Part shown: positions 24,101 through 38,300 of the stretch, piece after piece
Layout: the number at the start of each line of letters is the position of its first letter
How positions within the stretch are numbered: position 1 is the first letter of the stretch
Assembly (NCBI GenBank): GCA_036250195.1
Contig: JAVHZZ010000010.1
Location: forward strand, 79,467,257 to 79,531,256
Origin: Mixophyes australis
Lineage: Eukaryota > Chordata > Amphibia > Anura > Limnodynastidae
Reading direction: 5' to 3'
DNA: 64,000 nucleotides
The notes under the pieces: model-generated
What the model saw: only the letters and a program-made list of their open reading frames with translations
Database searches by the model: none
What the model was told of the DNA's origin: nothing
Made by a program: the position numbers and the translations under genes

Positions 24101-27100
24101 AAAGCAATGCAGGAAAAAAGCTGTAGCCCCCTCACATATAGTTTTTCTAGATGTAGCCCCTTCACATAGTTTTCCCAGATGCAGCCCCCTTACATATAGT
24201 TTTCCCAGATGTAGCTCCCTTGTATATAGTTTTCCCAGATATAGCCCCCTCACATATATTTTTCCCAGATATAGCCCCTTCACATATAGTTTTCACAGAT
24301 ATAGCCCCCTCACATATAGTTTTCACATATGTAGCCCCCTCACATATAGTTTTCACAGATATAGCCTCCTCACATATAGTTTTTACAGATATAACCCCCT
24401 CACATATAGTTTTCACATATGTAGCCTCCTCACATATAGTTTTTACAGATATAGCCCCCTCACATATAGTTTTCACATATGTAGCCCCCTCACATATAGT
24501 TTTCACATATGTAGCCCCCTCACATATAGTTTTCACATATGTAGCCCCCTCACATATAGTTTTTACAGATATAGCCCCCTCACATATAGTTTTCACATAT
24601 GTAGCCCCCTCACATATAGTTTTCACATATGTAGCCCCCTCACATATAGTTTTTACAGATAAAGCCCCCTCACATATAGTTTTCCCAGATATAGCCCCCT
24701 CACATATATTTTTCCCAGATATAGCCCCTTCACATATAGTTTTCACAGATATAGCCCCCTCACATATAGTTTTCACATATGTAGCCCCCTCACATATAGT
24801 TTTCACATATGTAGCCTCCTCACATATAGTTTTTACAGATATAGCCCCCTCACATATAGTTTTCACATATGTAGCCCCCTCACATATAGTTTTCACATAT
24901 GTAGCCCCCTCACATATAGTTTTCACATATGTAGCCCCCTCACATATAGTTTTTACAGATAAAGCCCCCTCACATATAGTTTTCACATATGTAGCCTCCT
25001 CACATATAGTTTTCACAGATATAGCCCCCTCACATATAGTTTTCACATATGTAGCCTCCTCACATATAGTTTTCACATATGTAGCCCCCTCACATATAGT
25101 TTTCACATATGTAGCCCCCTCACATATAGTTTTCACATATGTAGCCCCCTCACATATAGTTTTCACATATGTAGCCTCCTCACATATAGTTTTCACAGAT
25201 ATAGCCCCCTCACATATAGTTTTCACAGATATAGCCTCCTCACATATAGTTTTCACATATGTAGCCCCCTCACATATAGTTTTCACATATGTAGCCCCCT
25301 CACATATAGTTTTTACAGATAAAGCCCCCTCACATATAGTTTTCACATATGTAGCCTCCTCACATATAGTTTTCACATAAGTAGCCCCCTCTCACTTACC
25401 TTAAGTATCAGGGCCGGCGCGCTCTGCAGCGTTGCTCCACAGACCTGATCAGACAGACAGGAAGTGAATATTTCCTGCTTCCTGTCTGATCGGTGCACAG
25501 TGCTGTATGACCCACAGTGCTGCAGCACCAGGCAGCCTCGCGATGCGTGAGGCTGCCTGGTGCTTACCACCGACCACCAATTTTTGGATTGTTGCCCTCC
25601 TTCCGACCGTGCCGGGTGACACAAAAGAAAAAAAAAAAGAAAAAATAGAAGGCGGCCTCGTTAGGCCACCAGCCTCCCGGGGAGCTTCCCGGTAAAGGTA
25701 ATGGCCAATCCGCCCCTGGCCACTTCCACAGCGCTGTACAGAGAACTCATTCACATCAGTCCCTGCCCCATTGGAGCTTACAGTATAAATTCCCTAACAT
25801 ACACACCCACACACAGACAGAGACCCATTAGGCCTGCAGCTGGGTCTTTCAGGTGACCTACTAACCTGCTGCTAATTAGGATGTGTAAAAAAGATGCTTC
25901 TCAGCACAGTCTCTCTCTGCCTGGAGACTGAGGCTGGTGAGACTTGGTGAGAGGAAACCTTGCTACTTTGCCTGTGATTGAACTTTACTGCACTGTTTAT
26001 GTTTTGCTTTAGTTTTGTAGTCAGACTTGACACAAGTTTAGTTAGATCAAGGTCTTTATTTTGAAGTTATCTTTTATTTTTGTTGCTTAATAAAATTGGC
26101 TGAGGCTAGCTGTACTATAACCCCTGAACTTGTGTGACATCATTGCTGTTTGCAAGTATAGATGCAAAACAAGCTCAACCATAATAGACCCTTGAACTAT
26201 ATATAGATATAATATAATAGCTTTCAAAACAGAAGGCTAATTTACAAAGAACAAAGTATATGAACCACAATGCATCTTCATTAGCACAATATTCTATAAT
26301 TGTATGGAGTCATACACACATATGTTCAAACCTACATTGAGCATTGTCATTGTCCCTTGGTAAATTTAGGGCCTCATTTAGTGTTAGAAGTAAATCCAGC
26401 TAGAAAAAAATGCAATTTTTCACCTTGGAAAAATTATGTTGTGTTGCAGGGGGTGGCAGATTTCAAATGCACAGACAGTTTTGTATTTGGAAGGGGGTGC
26501 ATTCAACCTCCTCTATAAAATGTAGTGTAAAAAATAAAGCTGACCAGTGTTTTTGTGCATCATGAAAAAAATGTGCAGTATTTCTTACATATTATTACTA
26601 TTATTATTATTATTGATTTGAAAGGTGCCACAGTGCTCCACAGTGACTGACAGGAGTTTAGATCTGGACAGTTGTGAAAGTGTATCAGTGGAAGTAGGAT
26701 AAACTCAAACTATGAAACTGAGTTTTAGAGAGCATTTAAACATTTAAAGCTGGGGGAGAGCCAGGCATGTAGAGAATTTCATAACTGGATAGCGGCATGG
26801 AAGAAGTCTTGTAGTTGGAAATGAGAGGTGGTTACCAGACACAAAGTAATTTGCAGGTCAGAGATATAACTAGGAGAGCATGAGAGAGAGTATTTTGACT
26901 TGAGGTTTGAGATATATTAAGTGGGCAGTGTTGTTGATGCTTTTGTTAGTGAAGGTGAATAGCTTGAATTGGATACTGGAAGATATGGAGATACAGAGTT
27001 GTATAGCAGATGTGGAGCAGTGAAAGAGGGAAAACAGTCTTGCCACAGCACTTAGGTTGGATTGACATAAAATATGTGTGATGAGAATGCCAGATAGGAC

Positions 27101-29322
27101 GAGGTTGCAGTAGTCAATCCAGGGATGATGGTGAGAGAATGTATAAGCATTTAGGTTGCATCTTGGGTAAGAAAAGTTCATATTCTAATAATATTTGTGA
27201 TGTGACAAGAATGGTAGAGAGACTGGATGGAAACATAAAACTGAGGGCGGATTCAGGTGTGACACAAAGGCAGTAGGCATAGGAGGCAAAGAATATTGTA
27301 GTGTTGGTAGTGGAAGTTGAGAAGCTCTATTTGTACCATGTTAAGCTTTAGGTATCATTGGAAAATCCATGTGGAGATAGCAGAGAGAGAGCTGGTTCCA
27401 TATGATAGTAGAGAATGCTGAAGGTCTAGAAAATAGATGTAGATTTTTGAATCACCAGTGTAAAGATGGTATTGAAGGGGGGGGGAGTATTGAGTGAATT
27501 AGTTCACCAAGAGAAGAGGTATAATGTGAGGGAATAAGAAGGCCAAGAACAGAGGCCTGTAACAGATAGTTGTATTGGATGGAAGGATGTGCCAGGGGTG
27601 AGGACACTGAAGGTGGAGTAGGATAGGTAGTAATTGAATCAGGAAAGTGTGTCACAAAGGCTAATTAAATGCAGAATGTGCAGTAGAAGAAGGCGATCAA
27701 CAGTGGGGAAGGCAACTGTGAGGTCCAGAAGGATGTGTTTGGAGAAGTAACCCTTAGGGCTAGATTTACTAAACTGCAGGTTTGAAAAAGTGGAGATGTT
27801 GCCTATGACAACCAATCAGATTCTAGCTTTCGTTTATTTAGTGCATTCTACAAAATGACAGCTAGAATCTGATTGGTTGCTATAGGCAACATCTCCACTT
27901 TTTCAAACCCGCAGTTTATTAAATATACCCCTGAGACTTTACTATAAGTATATCATTGATCACTTTTGTGAGAGTAGTCACAGTGGAATATTTGGTGTGT
28001 AAACTTGATAGCAGAGAATTTTGAGAAGGGAGTGAGAAAAGAGAAACTGAGGTAGGCAGTTGTACACTAGTTTCTCATGTGTTTTTGGAGGGAAAGGAGA
28101 AGAAAAAAATTGAGTGGCAGTTAGAGAGAGGCTGGGTCAAAAGATGGTTTCTTAAGGATTAGTGACATTGACATTTGTTTAAAGGAGAATGTGAATGTAA
28201 CAGTGGAGAGAGACAGGTTAAAGAGGTGATTTAGATGTGTGCATACAGCGGGGGAGAGGAAATGGAGAAGTTTGGAGGGAATAGGGTTGAAAACGAAGGT
28301 TGCACTGTGAGATGATAAAATGAATGAAGAGACTTTTTCCTCATTTACTGGGGAGAATGAACTGAAGGTGGGACTGGGGAATATAAAAAAAAAGAGGGTG
28401 GGATTTATGAGATCTGGTAGGAGGATATATAGCAAACGGGTGTATATTTTGCTTTAGAAATAAATGGCAAAGTATGAGCTTTGATGCAGGAGAGGGGAGG
28501 GGGTGAAAGGAGGCAGTGAAGTAACTGGAATGTGGCAAAGATTGTCGGGGCTAGAAGATTGGGTAGATATTGAAGAAATTAAATATGTTTGTTTGGCAAG
28601 TGAAAGGCCTTTGTTATGAGATGAAAGGATGATTTTCAAGTGTAAAAATTTGGCTTTGGAGAGAGATTGCAAATAGTAGTGCTCAGCAGTACAGGTGCAA
28701 TTTTGCAGGTAGCTGGTCTGTTTATTGTGCCATGGTATGTGGTGGCTAGAGCTGTATTTTCTATGGCTAAAGTAAGCGTGTTGTAGAAAGAGGTATCAAG
28801 ATCAGTACAGGTCAGAGCAGGGCCAGTGCTAAGGTCCATGGCGCCCTAGGCACTTTGTCAAAATCGGCGCCCCCCTCCCCCCGCAAAAATCACCTCCCTC
28901 CTCCCCCCTTTCCACGTCTTTCCTTACCTTGCCTCAACACCGCCGCCTCTCTGCTCCGTCTGCTCCCCTCCGCTCACTGACACTGTCGGGCCGTGATGAT
29001 GATGTCACGGCCAGACAGTCAGTGAGTGGAGGAGAGGAGACAGAGCAGAGAGGCGGCGGTGGTGAGCAATAGCCTCTTTCCCCCCTCTCCGTGGATGTAT
29101 CTGAATGCTGTGCGGCGGCCGTGGAAGGTCAGCGGTCGCCGCACAGTTTTAAAGTCATTTTCATTCTGTGGCGCCCCCCAGAGCCCGTTGCCCTAGGCAA
29201 GTGCCTAACCTTGCCTAATGGGAGCGCCGTGCCTGGGTCAGAGTAATTATAAGACAGAGCAGTAGTTTTAGTGTAAATGAGAAGGAGAATGAGTCGCGAG
29301 TATTTAATTGTCAATATGTGCA

Positions 29323-29361
<39 letters not shown>

Positions 29362-32300
29362 TATTATTATCGTAGTTTTGTAAGGCGCCACAGTGCTCCG
29401 CAGAGCTGTGCAGTAGGGCAAACAGGACATGCATAAGACAGTAACATACAAGATAGACGAAATAAATGCAGACATGAAAACAAGTGCATTTGTTTGAAGG
29501 AGGAGAGAATCAGATAAGGTGAGGCTGAAGGAAAGAAGGTTGTAGATGGAAAGCAGGAGGGCCAAGTAAGTAAAATAAGTTTTTTGACAGCAGTGACAGA
29601 GGGTTACTTAATTGGAATGTTAATACGAGAGCAGGTAGTTGAAAAGATAGGCAATAAGAAAGCCAGGCAGCAAAGGTGTCCAGGAATTGGGAAACTGTAC
29701 CTGGGGACTGATAAATGACTGCAACATGAAAGTGGATAGAGAGAGAATAGATGAATGGTGTGTACTGCAGAGGAATATAAGAATAGGGAGGGTTCTGGGG
29801 GTAGGACTTGAAAGGTGTTGCTTGGATAAAGTAGGATGTCTACTCTACCACCATGTCTATTTCTTGGTCTGGGAGTGTAGCTGAGGAAGAGTTCCTTGTA
29901 TGGCAGAGCTTCTGTCCTAGGTTTCTGTTATGAGAAGGGGGTTATTGGATTTTGAAAAGAATATTTCGTAATTGGATGCAAGTTTGTTACAAACAGTGTA
30001 ACTTGTGTTCCAGATTTCATAGCAAAAGGGGACAGATGTGGATAAGATTGTTAGGATTTGAATTATTATATGGATGGGAAGTTTAGGAGTGGAACAAGGA
30101 ATGTGAGCAGATATTGGGGATTGCACTGGGACCCATGGTTGGATGAGATGTCGCCAGCAGCCATGAGATGGAGCAGGACAAGAAACAGTGCATGCTGTTA
30201 TGAACCCCACAATCAACAAATGACAACACCTAAGCAGAACCTATGGTGTAGGATGTTTTTCACCACTCGCAGCCGCCTTTCCCAGAACCACATTGTTCAC
30301 TGGTAGACTTGCAGCTTTGGAGCAACATGCAGACAAAACAAGACAAACAGGACACGAAAGAGAATTGTCAATTGGCAAGCCGGGTCAGAGGAAAGGAGAG
30401 GTGCACAAAGTCAATAAACAGAGTTCAAGGGCAAGCAGAGATCCACCATCATCATCAGCTATTTATATAGCGCTACTAATTCCGATGCGCTCTACAGAGA
30501 ACTCACTAACATTAGTCTCTTACAGTCTAAATTCCCTAACACACACACACACACACACACACACAGAGACTTTGGCCAATTTGATAGCAACGAATTAACT
30601 TACTAGTATGTTTTTGGACTGTGGTAGAAAACCGGAGCACCCGAATGTAGCCCACACAAGCACGGGGAGAACATACAAACTAGAACATCTACACAAATAA
30701 GGCCGTGGTCAGGAATCAAACTCATGACCCCAGTGCTGTGAGGCAGAAGTGCTAAACACAAAGCTACTGTGCTGCCCATGCTGATCCAACAGAAAGATCC
30801 AGTAAACAAAGCCAAGGTCAAACACAGTAATCCAACAGCATAAGATATACCATGCTATACAGGATAAAGATACAGGAACTAGCCTAGGTAAACCAAACAC
30901 TAGCAAGGCAATAATGACAATGAGTATATTTATGTAGGTCCTGACCATTCAGCTTCTGGGAAGAAATCATGTGAGCAGTGTGTTGACTGCTCAGCTGCTA
31001 GTTAATGAGCAGTGATGTGTCTAGCAAATAGTTGGTAATCAGCTGCAATGTGGAACCCTTATTAGCAGCTCAGGAAGCAGGGCAAGAAAGCTTGCTAAGT
31101 AACAGACGCACAAAACTCTGATAGTCAGCAAAATCTGAAATGGATTTGAGACAACGGAACAATAAAACAAAACGCAGAGAGACTAAACCATAAGATTACC
31201 CCCCTGCCCTTGAGGAATGATCATAGAACCCTCAATAGATTGGCTTCCTTAACCTCTCGGCTTAAAGATCCTTGCAAGGATGATTTGTGAGGTTTTTTTC
31301 TACATTTTTAGGTCTGTAAGTGAGGAGGTGGTGCTGGAAACAAAACAGTTTATGGGTGCAGACTAATGAACAAAGATGTCGTGAGGGGGAAATAATGAGG
31401 GAAAAGAGAAAAATTGGATGTTGGAAATCGAGAGGCAGTTTGGAGAGAAGTGTGATGAAGAGAGTTGGATAATAAGAGAAGGTAGTTTATTGGTTCATGT
31501 GCATGGTGAGAGGATGTAATTTATGTGGATGCATATGGATTATGTGTGTAACGTATAATAATTGAAAAGTGCTATTGATCCCGATAGGGCACTGAAGTGG
31601 AGGTTGCGGAGGCTCATTTGTCTTGGCTGGGATAATGCAGTAGATAGCTACTGCAGCCTGGACACAAGATCCAGGACATTGACAGCTGTGCTCAGTTGGT
31701 CCAGCAGCCAAACAGAGATGACAATGCAATCACAATTCAGGTTAGCTGGTCAAGCAGCTGGACAGAGAAAGCAGCAGCAGTGACAATTGAGCCTTATTTT
31801 GGTATAATGACACTTATCAGCACTTCTACTTCTACTTCTTCACTTTCCACATTTTTTTATGGTTTATATTTGTAAGAATAAGATAATGTGGGAGGTAGGG
31901 CATAGAGCTGAATTAATGTGCAGTTATATCTAACTGCCAACCAATGCATCACAACATAGTTTGTTCAGGTTCAAATATGCACCCTTTGGCTTCATTACCT
32001 TCTAACTTTAAACAAGGGCCTTAAAGTGCACACAATTTGTAGGTTGGGAGGTGGGATATTAGCGTGCATGACTTCCTCACCTGAAAACATAACCACAAAC
32101 ATGGTCTGCTAATAAATTTGGCCTGCCCTCAATTCATTTAAAAAAAAATGCATTAAAACATTGCTTGTTTCGTCCCCATTCAATTTTAAGTACAGAGCTG
32201 ACTTTATTGATTTTAACAGTTCCATTTTTTTATTTAAAAATCATTGAGGCATATATAACATATATATATATGGTGAATCTTACTTGTGGTTGTTAGGCTG

Positions 32301-35300
32301 ACGGTCTGATCACCAACTTTGAGAACAAGATGGCGGAGGTCTTCCCCTATAGCAGCCGCCTTTCCCTTAGAGCTTTATATGCTCACCGGTACTCAGATGC
32401 CCCCAGGACTTAACTCCAGGCGTAGTGTGAGTTGGTAATACAGGCCCGCAGCGACAGGCCAGGGGGCTCAATAGGAGGCAGTGGATAGTCAGACAGTAGC
32501 CGAGGTCAAGGGTCACAAGCAAGCAGAGTGGTCAGTAAACACTCCAAGGGTCAGGGTCACAGGCAAAGTAGCGGAGTCCAAGGTACAGGCTAAAGGGTCT
32601 ATATCTTGGACTCTGCTAAGGTACAGACCAAAGTCCAAGCAGAAGGTCACAGCAGGAAATCAAACAGGCAGAGTATCCATAGGATTGGATCCAACAAACA
32701 GACAGGAGCAGGTCAGCAAACTGGGTTGGTAAGCACTATAACCGGCAGGGAGACTAAGCCCTCCCTGCCTTAAATACTAATACTGCCCAATCAGGGCTTG
32801 CCCTGATAATAACAATCAGGAAGAGACTAACTAATAGTGCCAAACCTAATTAGCCCACAGGCTTGCAGAGGAGCGCCCGGCTGCTCTCACCTATAGCAGC
32901 CACCTTTTCCTTACAGCTTTATATGCTCACCAGTACTCAGATGCCCCCGGGACTTAACTCCAGGCGTAGTGTGAGTTGGTAATACAGGCCCGCAGTGACA
33001 GGCCAGGGGCCTCAATAGGAGGCAGCGGATAGTCAGACAGTAGCCGAGGTCAAGGGTCACAAGCAACCAGAGTGGTCAGTAAACAATCCAAGGGTCAGGG
33101 TCACAGGCAAAGTAGCGGAGTCCAAGGTACAGGTCAAAGGGTCAGGGTCACGGGCAAACAGGCAGAGTCCAAAGTCCAGGCAGAAGGTCACAACAGAAAA
33201 TCCAACAGGCAGAGTATTCACAGGAAAGGGTCCAACAGACAGACAGGAGCAGGTCAGCAAACTGGATCAGTAAGTGCTATAACTGGCAGGGAGGCTTGCC
33301 ATGTTAAACACACTCAGGAGTGAACTAACTAATGGTGGCTAAATTAATCAGCCCATAGGCTTGCAGAGGCGCGCCCGGCTGCCCCATATAGCCAGGGTGC
33401 AAGCGCTGTTATTTAGGCGTCCGGCCGTTGCCCTGGCAACAGTCGGACCAACTACAGGAAGTGGCGTCTCGGTCATCAAGGAGATGGCCGGGACGCCAGG
33501 CGGAGTAAGAGAAGAGTCGCGACAGTGCCCGTGGCCGCTGCGGCTCCTAACAGTGGCCCACTTACTGCTTGATGCAAGTTACTTAATTCATTTCCCTAAA
33601 ACAGATGAGATTCGGATAAAGTTTCAGACCATTGAGCACCTAGCCTCAATCAACAAATAATAAATACCCCCCCCACAATTTCTCACAACACCAAAACGCG
33701 TAAGATTTTGTTTTTTTGGAACAGCCGCTATTGTATAAATGTATGAATGGACAGACCTTTATATTTAGGTGCACAGCCCTTAACTGATGAATCATGATGC
33801 CAAAACATATTTGCGGTCTAATGTGCTTTAATCTTGTAAATGACTTCCACATAGTCTGGAGTTATAAATGGATGGGTTACTTACTTGAAGCAAATGGAGC
33901 TGCAGCAACCGTATGTTCATTTCACCATGCCCTATACATTATTTCTCGGTGAAATGAGATTTAGACAACCATAGCCTGCCTAACAGTTTGTGTATGCCCT
34001 AGATGTAAATATAAAATTAAATATACTTTGGGGTTTATTTAATAACATGACTTAAAGTACACACATGGGGCTTGATTCATATTCTGATGTATGTCAGGTT
34101 GTGCATAATATCTCTGTGCATTCTAAGAAACAAACCTTACAGGAATGTATGCAATTGCATGCAGTTCATGTCTGAACACAAATAACACTTACTACTGCCT
34201 GCAACTTGACAGGGCAGAACAGAGGAGGAAAGGGGCGGATTAAAGTAGGCCATGTACAGCAAGAGGTACCGTGGGCATAAGCTGCAGATGTGACTGATTC
34301 AAATCTCGGGTTTCTCATAAGTACTCTTGGTTTCACCCATTTCATTTGCACCAAATACAGGGCTGGTGTAAGAGCTGACTGAGCATGATCAATGACGAGG
34401 TATAGTCTTTGTTTTAAGAGTTGTTCATTTATTTTATAATGTAATTTTTTATGCGTTCCGATGTGACGTTATATTGCACACATGCTTGTGTATATACTGC
34501 AGTCTATTCTTTCTGTCTAGGTAAAGCAAGTACAGTGTAGGCAGAATGTACTGACACCCAGATTCAAATGGAAATGTATCTTGAGATAAGTTTGGAATTT
34601 AGTAGGGTTGGAACTAGAGATGAGCGGGCTCGGATTCCGCTAATCCGAGCCCACCCGAACAGTGCGGATCCGAACGGGATCCGAGCACTGTTCGGATATT
34701 TCTGGCGAGCAAAAAATTGAAAACGAGGCTCTGTCGTCCAAGTCTCGCGTCGAATCTCGCGAGGGGTGGGAGGGAGGGCCCAGAACAATTCCATCTTGTA
34801 CCTCTTTTTTTGGCATTATGTGCTCAAGCTACCTCGGTGCAACCTTTTGGCCTAAAAACAATATTGTGAGGTGTTCAGAATAGACTGGAAATTAGTGGAA
34901 ATGATTGTTATTGAATGTTATTGAGGTTAATAATAGCGTAGGAGTGAAAAAAAAAACCACAAAACTGGTTTTTAGCACTTTTTATGTTTTTTTCAAAATA
35001 AATCCTAATCCAAAACCTTAAATCCGAACCAAAACCTTTCGTCAGGTGTTTTGCTAAACAAATCCGAACCCAAAACCTCAAGCAAAACCGAATCCAAAAC
35101 ACAAAACACGAGACACCAAAAGTGGCCTGTGCACATCCCTAGTTAGAACTATGCTCAAGTTCCGTCCTCTTTTTTAGAAACGAAACTTATGCGCAAGTTG
35201 CATTCAGACATGAATCAGGTCTATGAACTGTAAACCAATCAGGTATTAGATCTCTATTTCTAAATTGTGTTCCATCACATTTCAGCATGATATTCCAAAT

Positions 35301-38300
35301 GATCAAACAATCCTCTTTGTGTATCATCAGCTGGATGAATTATACCCAAGTCTTACCTGTAGTATATGTGGCTTTTGTAGTACTGGCGCATCGGTAGAAA
35401 GTTTTAATGATGGTTTCATTTTCACGGCATATCAAAGTGAAGCAGTTTTCAAAATCATCTCTTTTATCCACAATAATTTGGTTGTATTTGTAAATCCGCC
35501 CTTCGTACAGGCATGTGCAGTCTATAATACAAATAAAAAAAAACAAATTTAGACACTAGAATAATGGGAGAACTCAAAAAAATTATTAAAAATATCCGAT
35601 CATTTGTTGTAACATTTACAAATATTCGTGAACAGTCGTTCAAGACTATGAGATTTGAAGTAACAAATGTTAGTAATTGGGGCGAAGAATGCAGAAACAA
35701 ATTCATGCATGTATCTTAAATACGGTATTTTCTACATTTTACAAACATAGTTGTGTGAGTTATACTATATCTTTTCATGTTAGATAACTGTGATTTTTTT
35801 TTAAAGTGATATTGTGAACTCAAAATAAGACTACCGTTCTGTGGATTTAATATTTAGTCTACCCATTCACTAGGAACTAATGGCATCCCTTTGTACCTTA
35901 TACCTTAGTGATATCACCAATTCCTATTGCAGGCACGCACGCAGAGAAGGGGGGGGTTCCAGTTGCCTGGAAACACCCCCTCTGTGACCTGAATCCCATC
36001 TAACAGCAAGTGCTGCGGCAGACGCTGCAGTGATTCTTGGAGAAGCAGAGCAACTGGCTCCCTCCTCCTCACTGACAGACTTTCGGGCGTGACGTCATCA
36101 TCACATCCCAACGCTGGAGGTGTGATAAGGGGGAACAGAGGTGTATTGAGGAGACAAAGGTGTGATGAGGGGGGACAGATGTGTGTTAAGGGGGACAGAA
36201 GTTTTTTGTGGGGGAACAGATGTGATAAGGAGGAACAGCGGTGTAATGAGCGGTAACAGCGGTGTGATGAGGGGGTACAGAGGTGTGATGAGGGGGTACA
36301 GAGGTGTAATGAGGGGGTACAGAGGTGTAATGAGGGGGACAGAGGTGTAATGAGGGGGACAGAGGTGCAGTGAGGAGGATCAGAGGTGCAATGAGGGGGA
36401 ACAGAGGTGTGAGGAGGTGATGAGGGGAACAGAGGTGTAATGAGGGTGGCAGAGATGCAATGAGGAGGAACAGAGGTGCAATGAGGGGGAACAGAGGTGT
36501 GAGGAGGTGATGAGGGGGAACACAGGTGTCATTAGGGGGGAACATAGGTGTGATGAAGGGGGGACAGAGGTGTGATAGAGGGAACAGAGGTGTGATTGGA
36601 GAAACAGAGATGTGATAGGGAGAACAGATGTGTAATGAGGGGAAACAGAGGTTTGAAGAAGGGGGACTGAGGTGTGTTAATTTTGGACAGAGGTGTGATA
36701 AGGTGAAAGAGAGATGTGATAAGGGGGGATTTGATTTGTAACGAGGGGGAACAGAGGTGTAATAAGGGAGAACAGAGGTGTAATGATGGGGAACAGAGGT
36801 GTGATAAGGATGAACAGAGGTGTTATGAGGGCAAACAGGGGTGTGATGAAGGGGAAAAGAGGTGTGATGAAGGGGACATAGGTGCAATGAGGGAGAACAA
36901 AGGTGTGAGGAGGTAATGAGGGGGACAGAGGTGTGAAGGGGGAACAAAGGTGTAATGAGTGGGGACAGATGTGTGATAGGGGGAACAGATGGGTGATGAG
37001 GTGTAATGAGGGGGGACAGATGTGTGTTGAGGGGGCAGAGGTGTGATGAGGAGGAACAGAAGTGTGATGAGGGGAGACAGAGATGTGATGATGGTGGACT
37101 GAGGTGTTTTTATGGGAACAGAGGTGTAATGAGGGAGACCAGAGGTGTGATAATGGGGAAAAGAGGTGTGATGAGGGGGGACAGAGTTGTGATGAGGGGG
37201 GACAGAGGTGTGATGAGGGGGGCAGAGATGCAATGAGGAGGAACAGAGGTGCAATGAGGGGGGACAGAGGTGTGAGGAGGTGATGAGGGGGAACAGGGGT
37301 GTAATGAGGGGGGCAGAGGTGCAATGAGGAGGAACAGAGATGCAATGAGGGAGCACAAAGGTGTGAGGAGGTGATGAGGGGAAAAGAGGTGTGATAATGA
37401 GGACAGAGGTGTGATGAAAGGAACAGAGGTGCAATGATGGGGAACAGAGGTGTATTGAGTGGGACAGAAGTGTGTTGAGGAGGAACAGAGGTGTGATAAG
37501 GGGGGACAGAGGTGTGATAAGGGGGAACAGGGGTGTGATAAGGGTGAACAGAGGTGTAATGATGGTGAATAGAGGTGTAATGTGGGGTACACAAGTGTGA
37601 TAATGGTTACAGAGGTGTGATGAGGGGGATAGAGGTGTAATAAGGAGGAACAGTGGAGTATTAAGGAGCAACAGGGGTGTGATGAGGGGGACAGAGGTGT
37701 GATGAGAGGGACAGATGTGTGATGAGGGGGACAGAGGTGTGGTGAAGGGACCAGAGGTGCAATGAAGGGGAACAAAGGTGTGATAAGGGGGAACAAAGGT
37801 GTTACACACATGTGCAAAGTCAAAGTTACCTCATTTTTTTGGTAAAATTTTGAACCCCCCCCTTTAAATTCCAGAGTTTGCCCCTGTAATGAATGTCAGT
37901 AATTCTTAATGAATTGATAGGCTGAATGTTGATTAACTCCATACAATGGCTGGTTTCAGAGGTGAATTTCATTTGCACTCCATTTATGTAAATTATTAAA
38001 ACCAACACTTCTGGTTAAAAATGGCAGTGCTGTTTGATTTACTATTCTAAGATGCCTCTGAAAAGGGGCTTTCTATTGGCCTGCATTGTCACATATTCCT
38101 CTGCATCTTTCAGCCGAGAGTGTGAGACAAACACCGGAGAAGCATGGAGGAATGCATGAAATGAAGCCAATACGGCTCCTTTAATTAGAAAATAATAATA
38201 GTAATAACCTGTATAATCTATAAGATACTAACAGTATAACGTGAAACATACTAGGGCTCAGATGAAGGGGAGGAGAGTATGAAATGAAGCTTCACATTCT

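Larger units (their letters stand above)
23884..26200. repeat. Dispersed repeat fragment split by a hAT insertion
   Basis: CATCATCATCATCAAATATTT, TATATAGCGCCACTTC, and, after the insertion, CACAGCGCTGTACAGAGAAC followed by AGTATAAATTCCCTAAC form one copy of the repeat also seen at 30444-30780. From about 25860 to 26200 no recognisable structure remains. Confidence 0.7.
26620..30220 (-). pseudogene. Degenerate CR1/L2/Rex-type LINE, minus strand
   Basis: Minus-strand frames show non-LTR reverse-transcriptase segments. At about 28330-28120: [17 protein letters not shown] and [17 protein letters not shown]. At about 27590-27470: [20 protein letters not shown], corresponding to the [10 protein letters not shown] region. 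29900-29500 looks like the endonuclease part. Many frameshifts and stops are present, and later insertions split it (27757-27936, 28818-29235, a microsatellite at 29328-29370). The exact ends are uncertain. Confidence 0.65.

Noticed and set aside
24162..25380. Long open frames on both strands ([10 protein letters not shown] and [10 protein letters not shown] repeats)
   Set aside because: They arise from a 30-bp satellite inside a non-coding hAT element. They have no conserved product.
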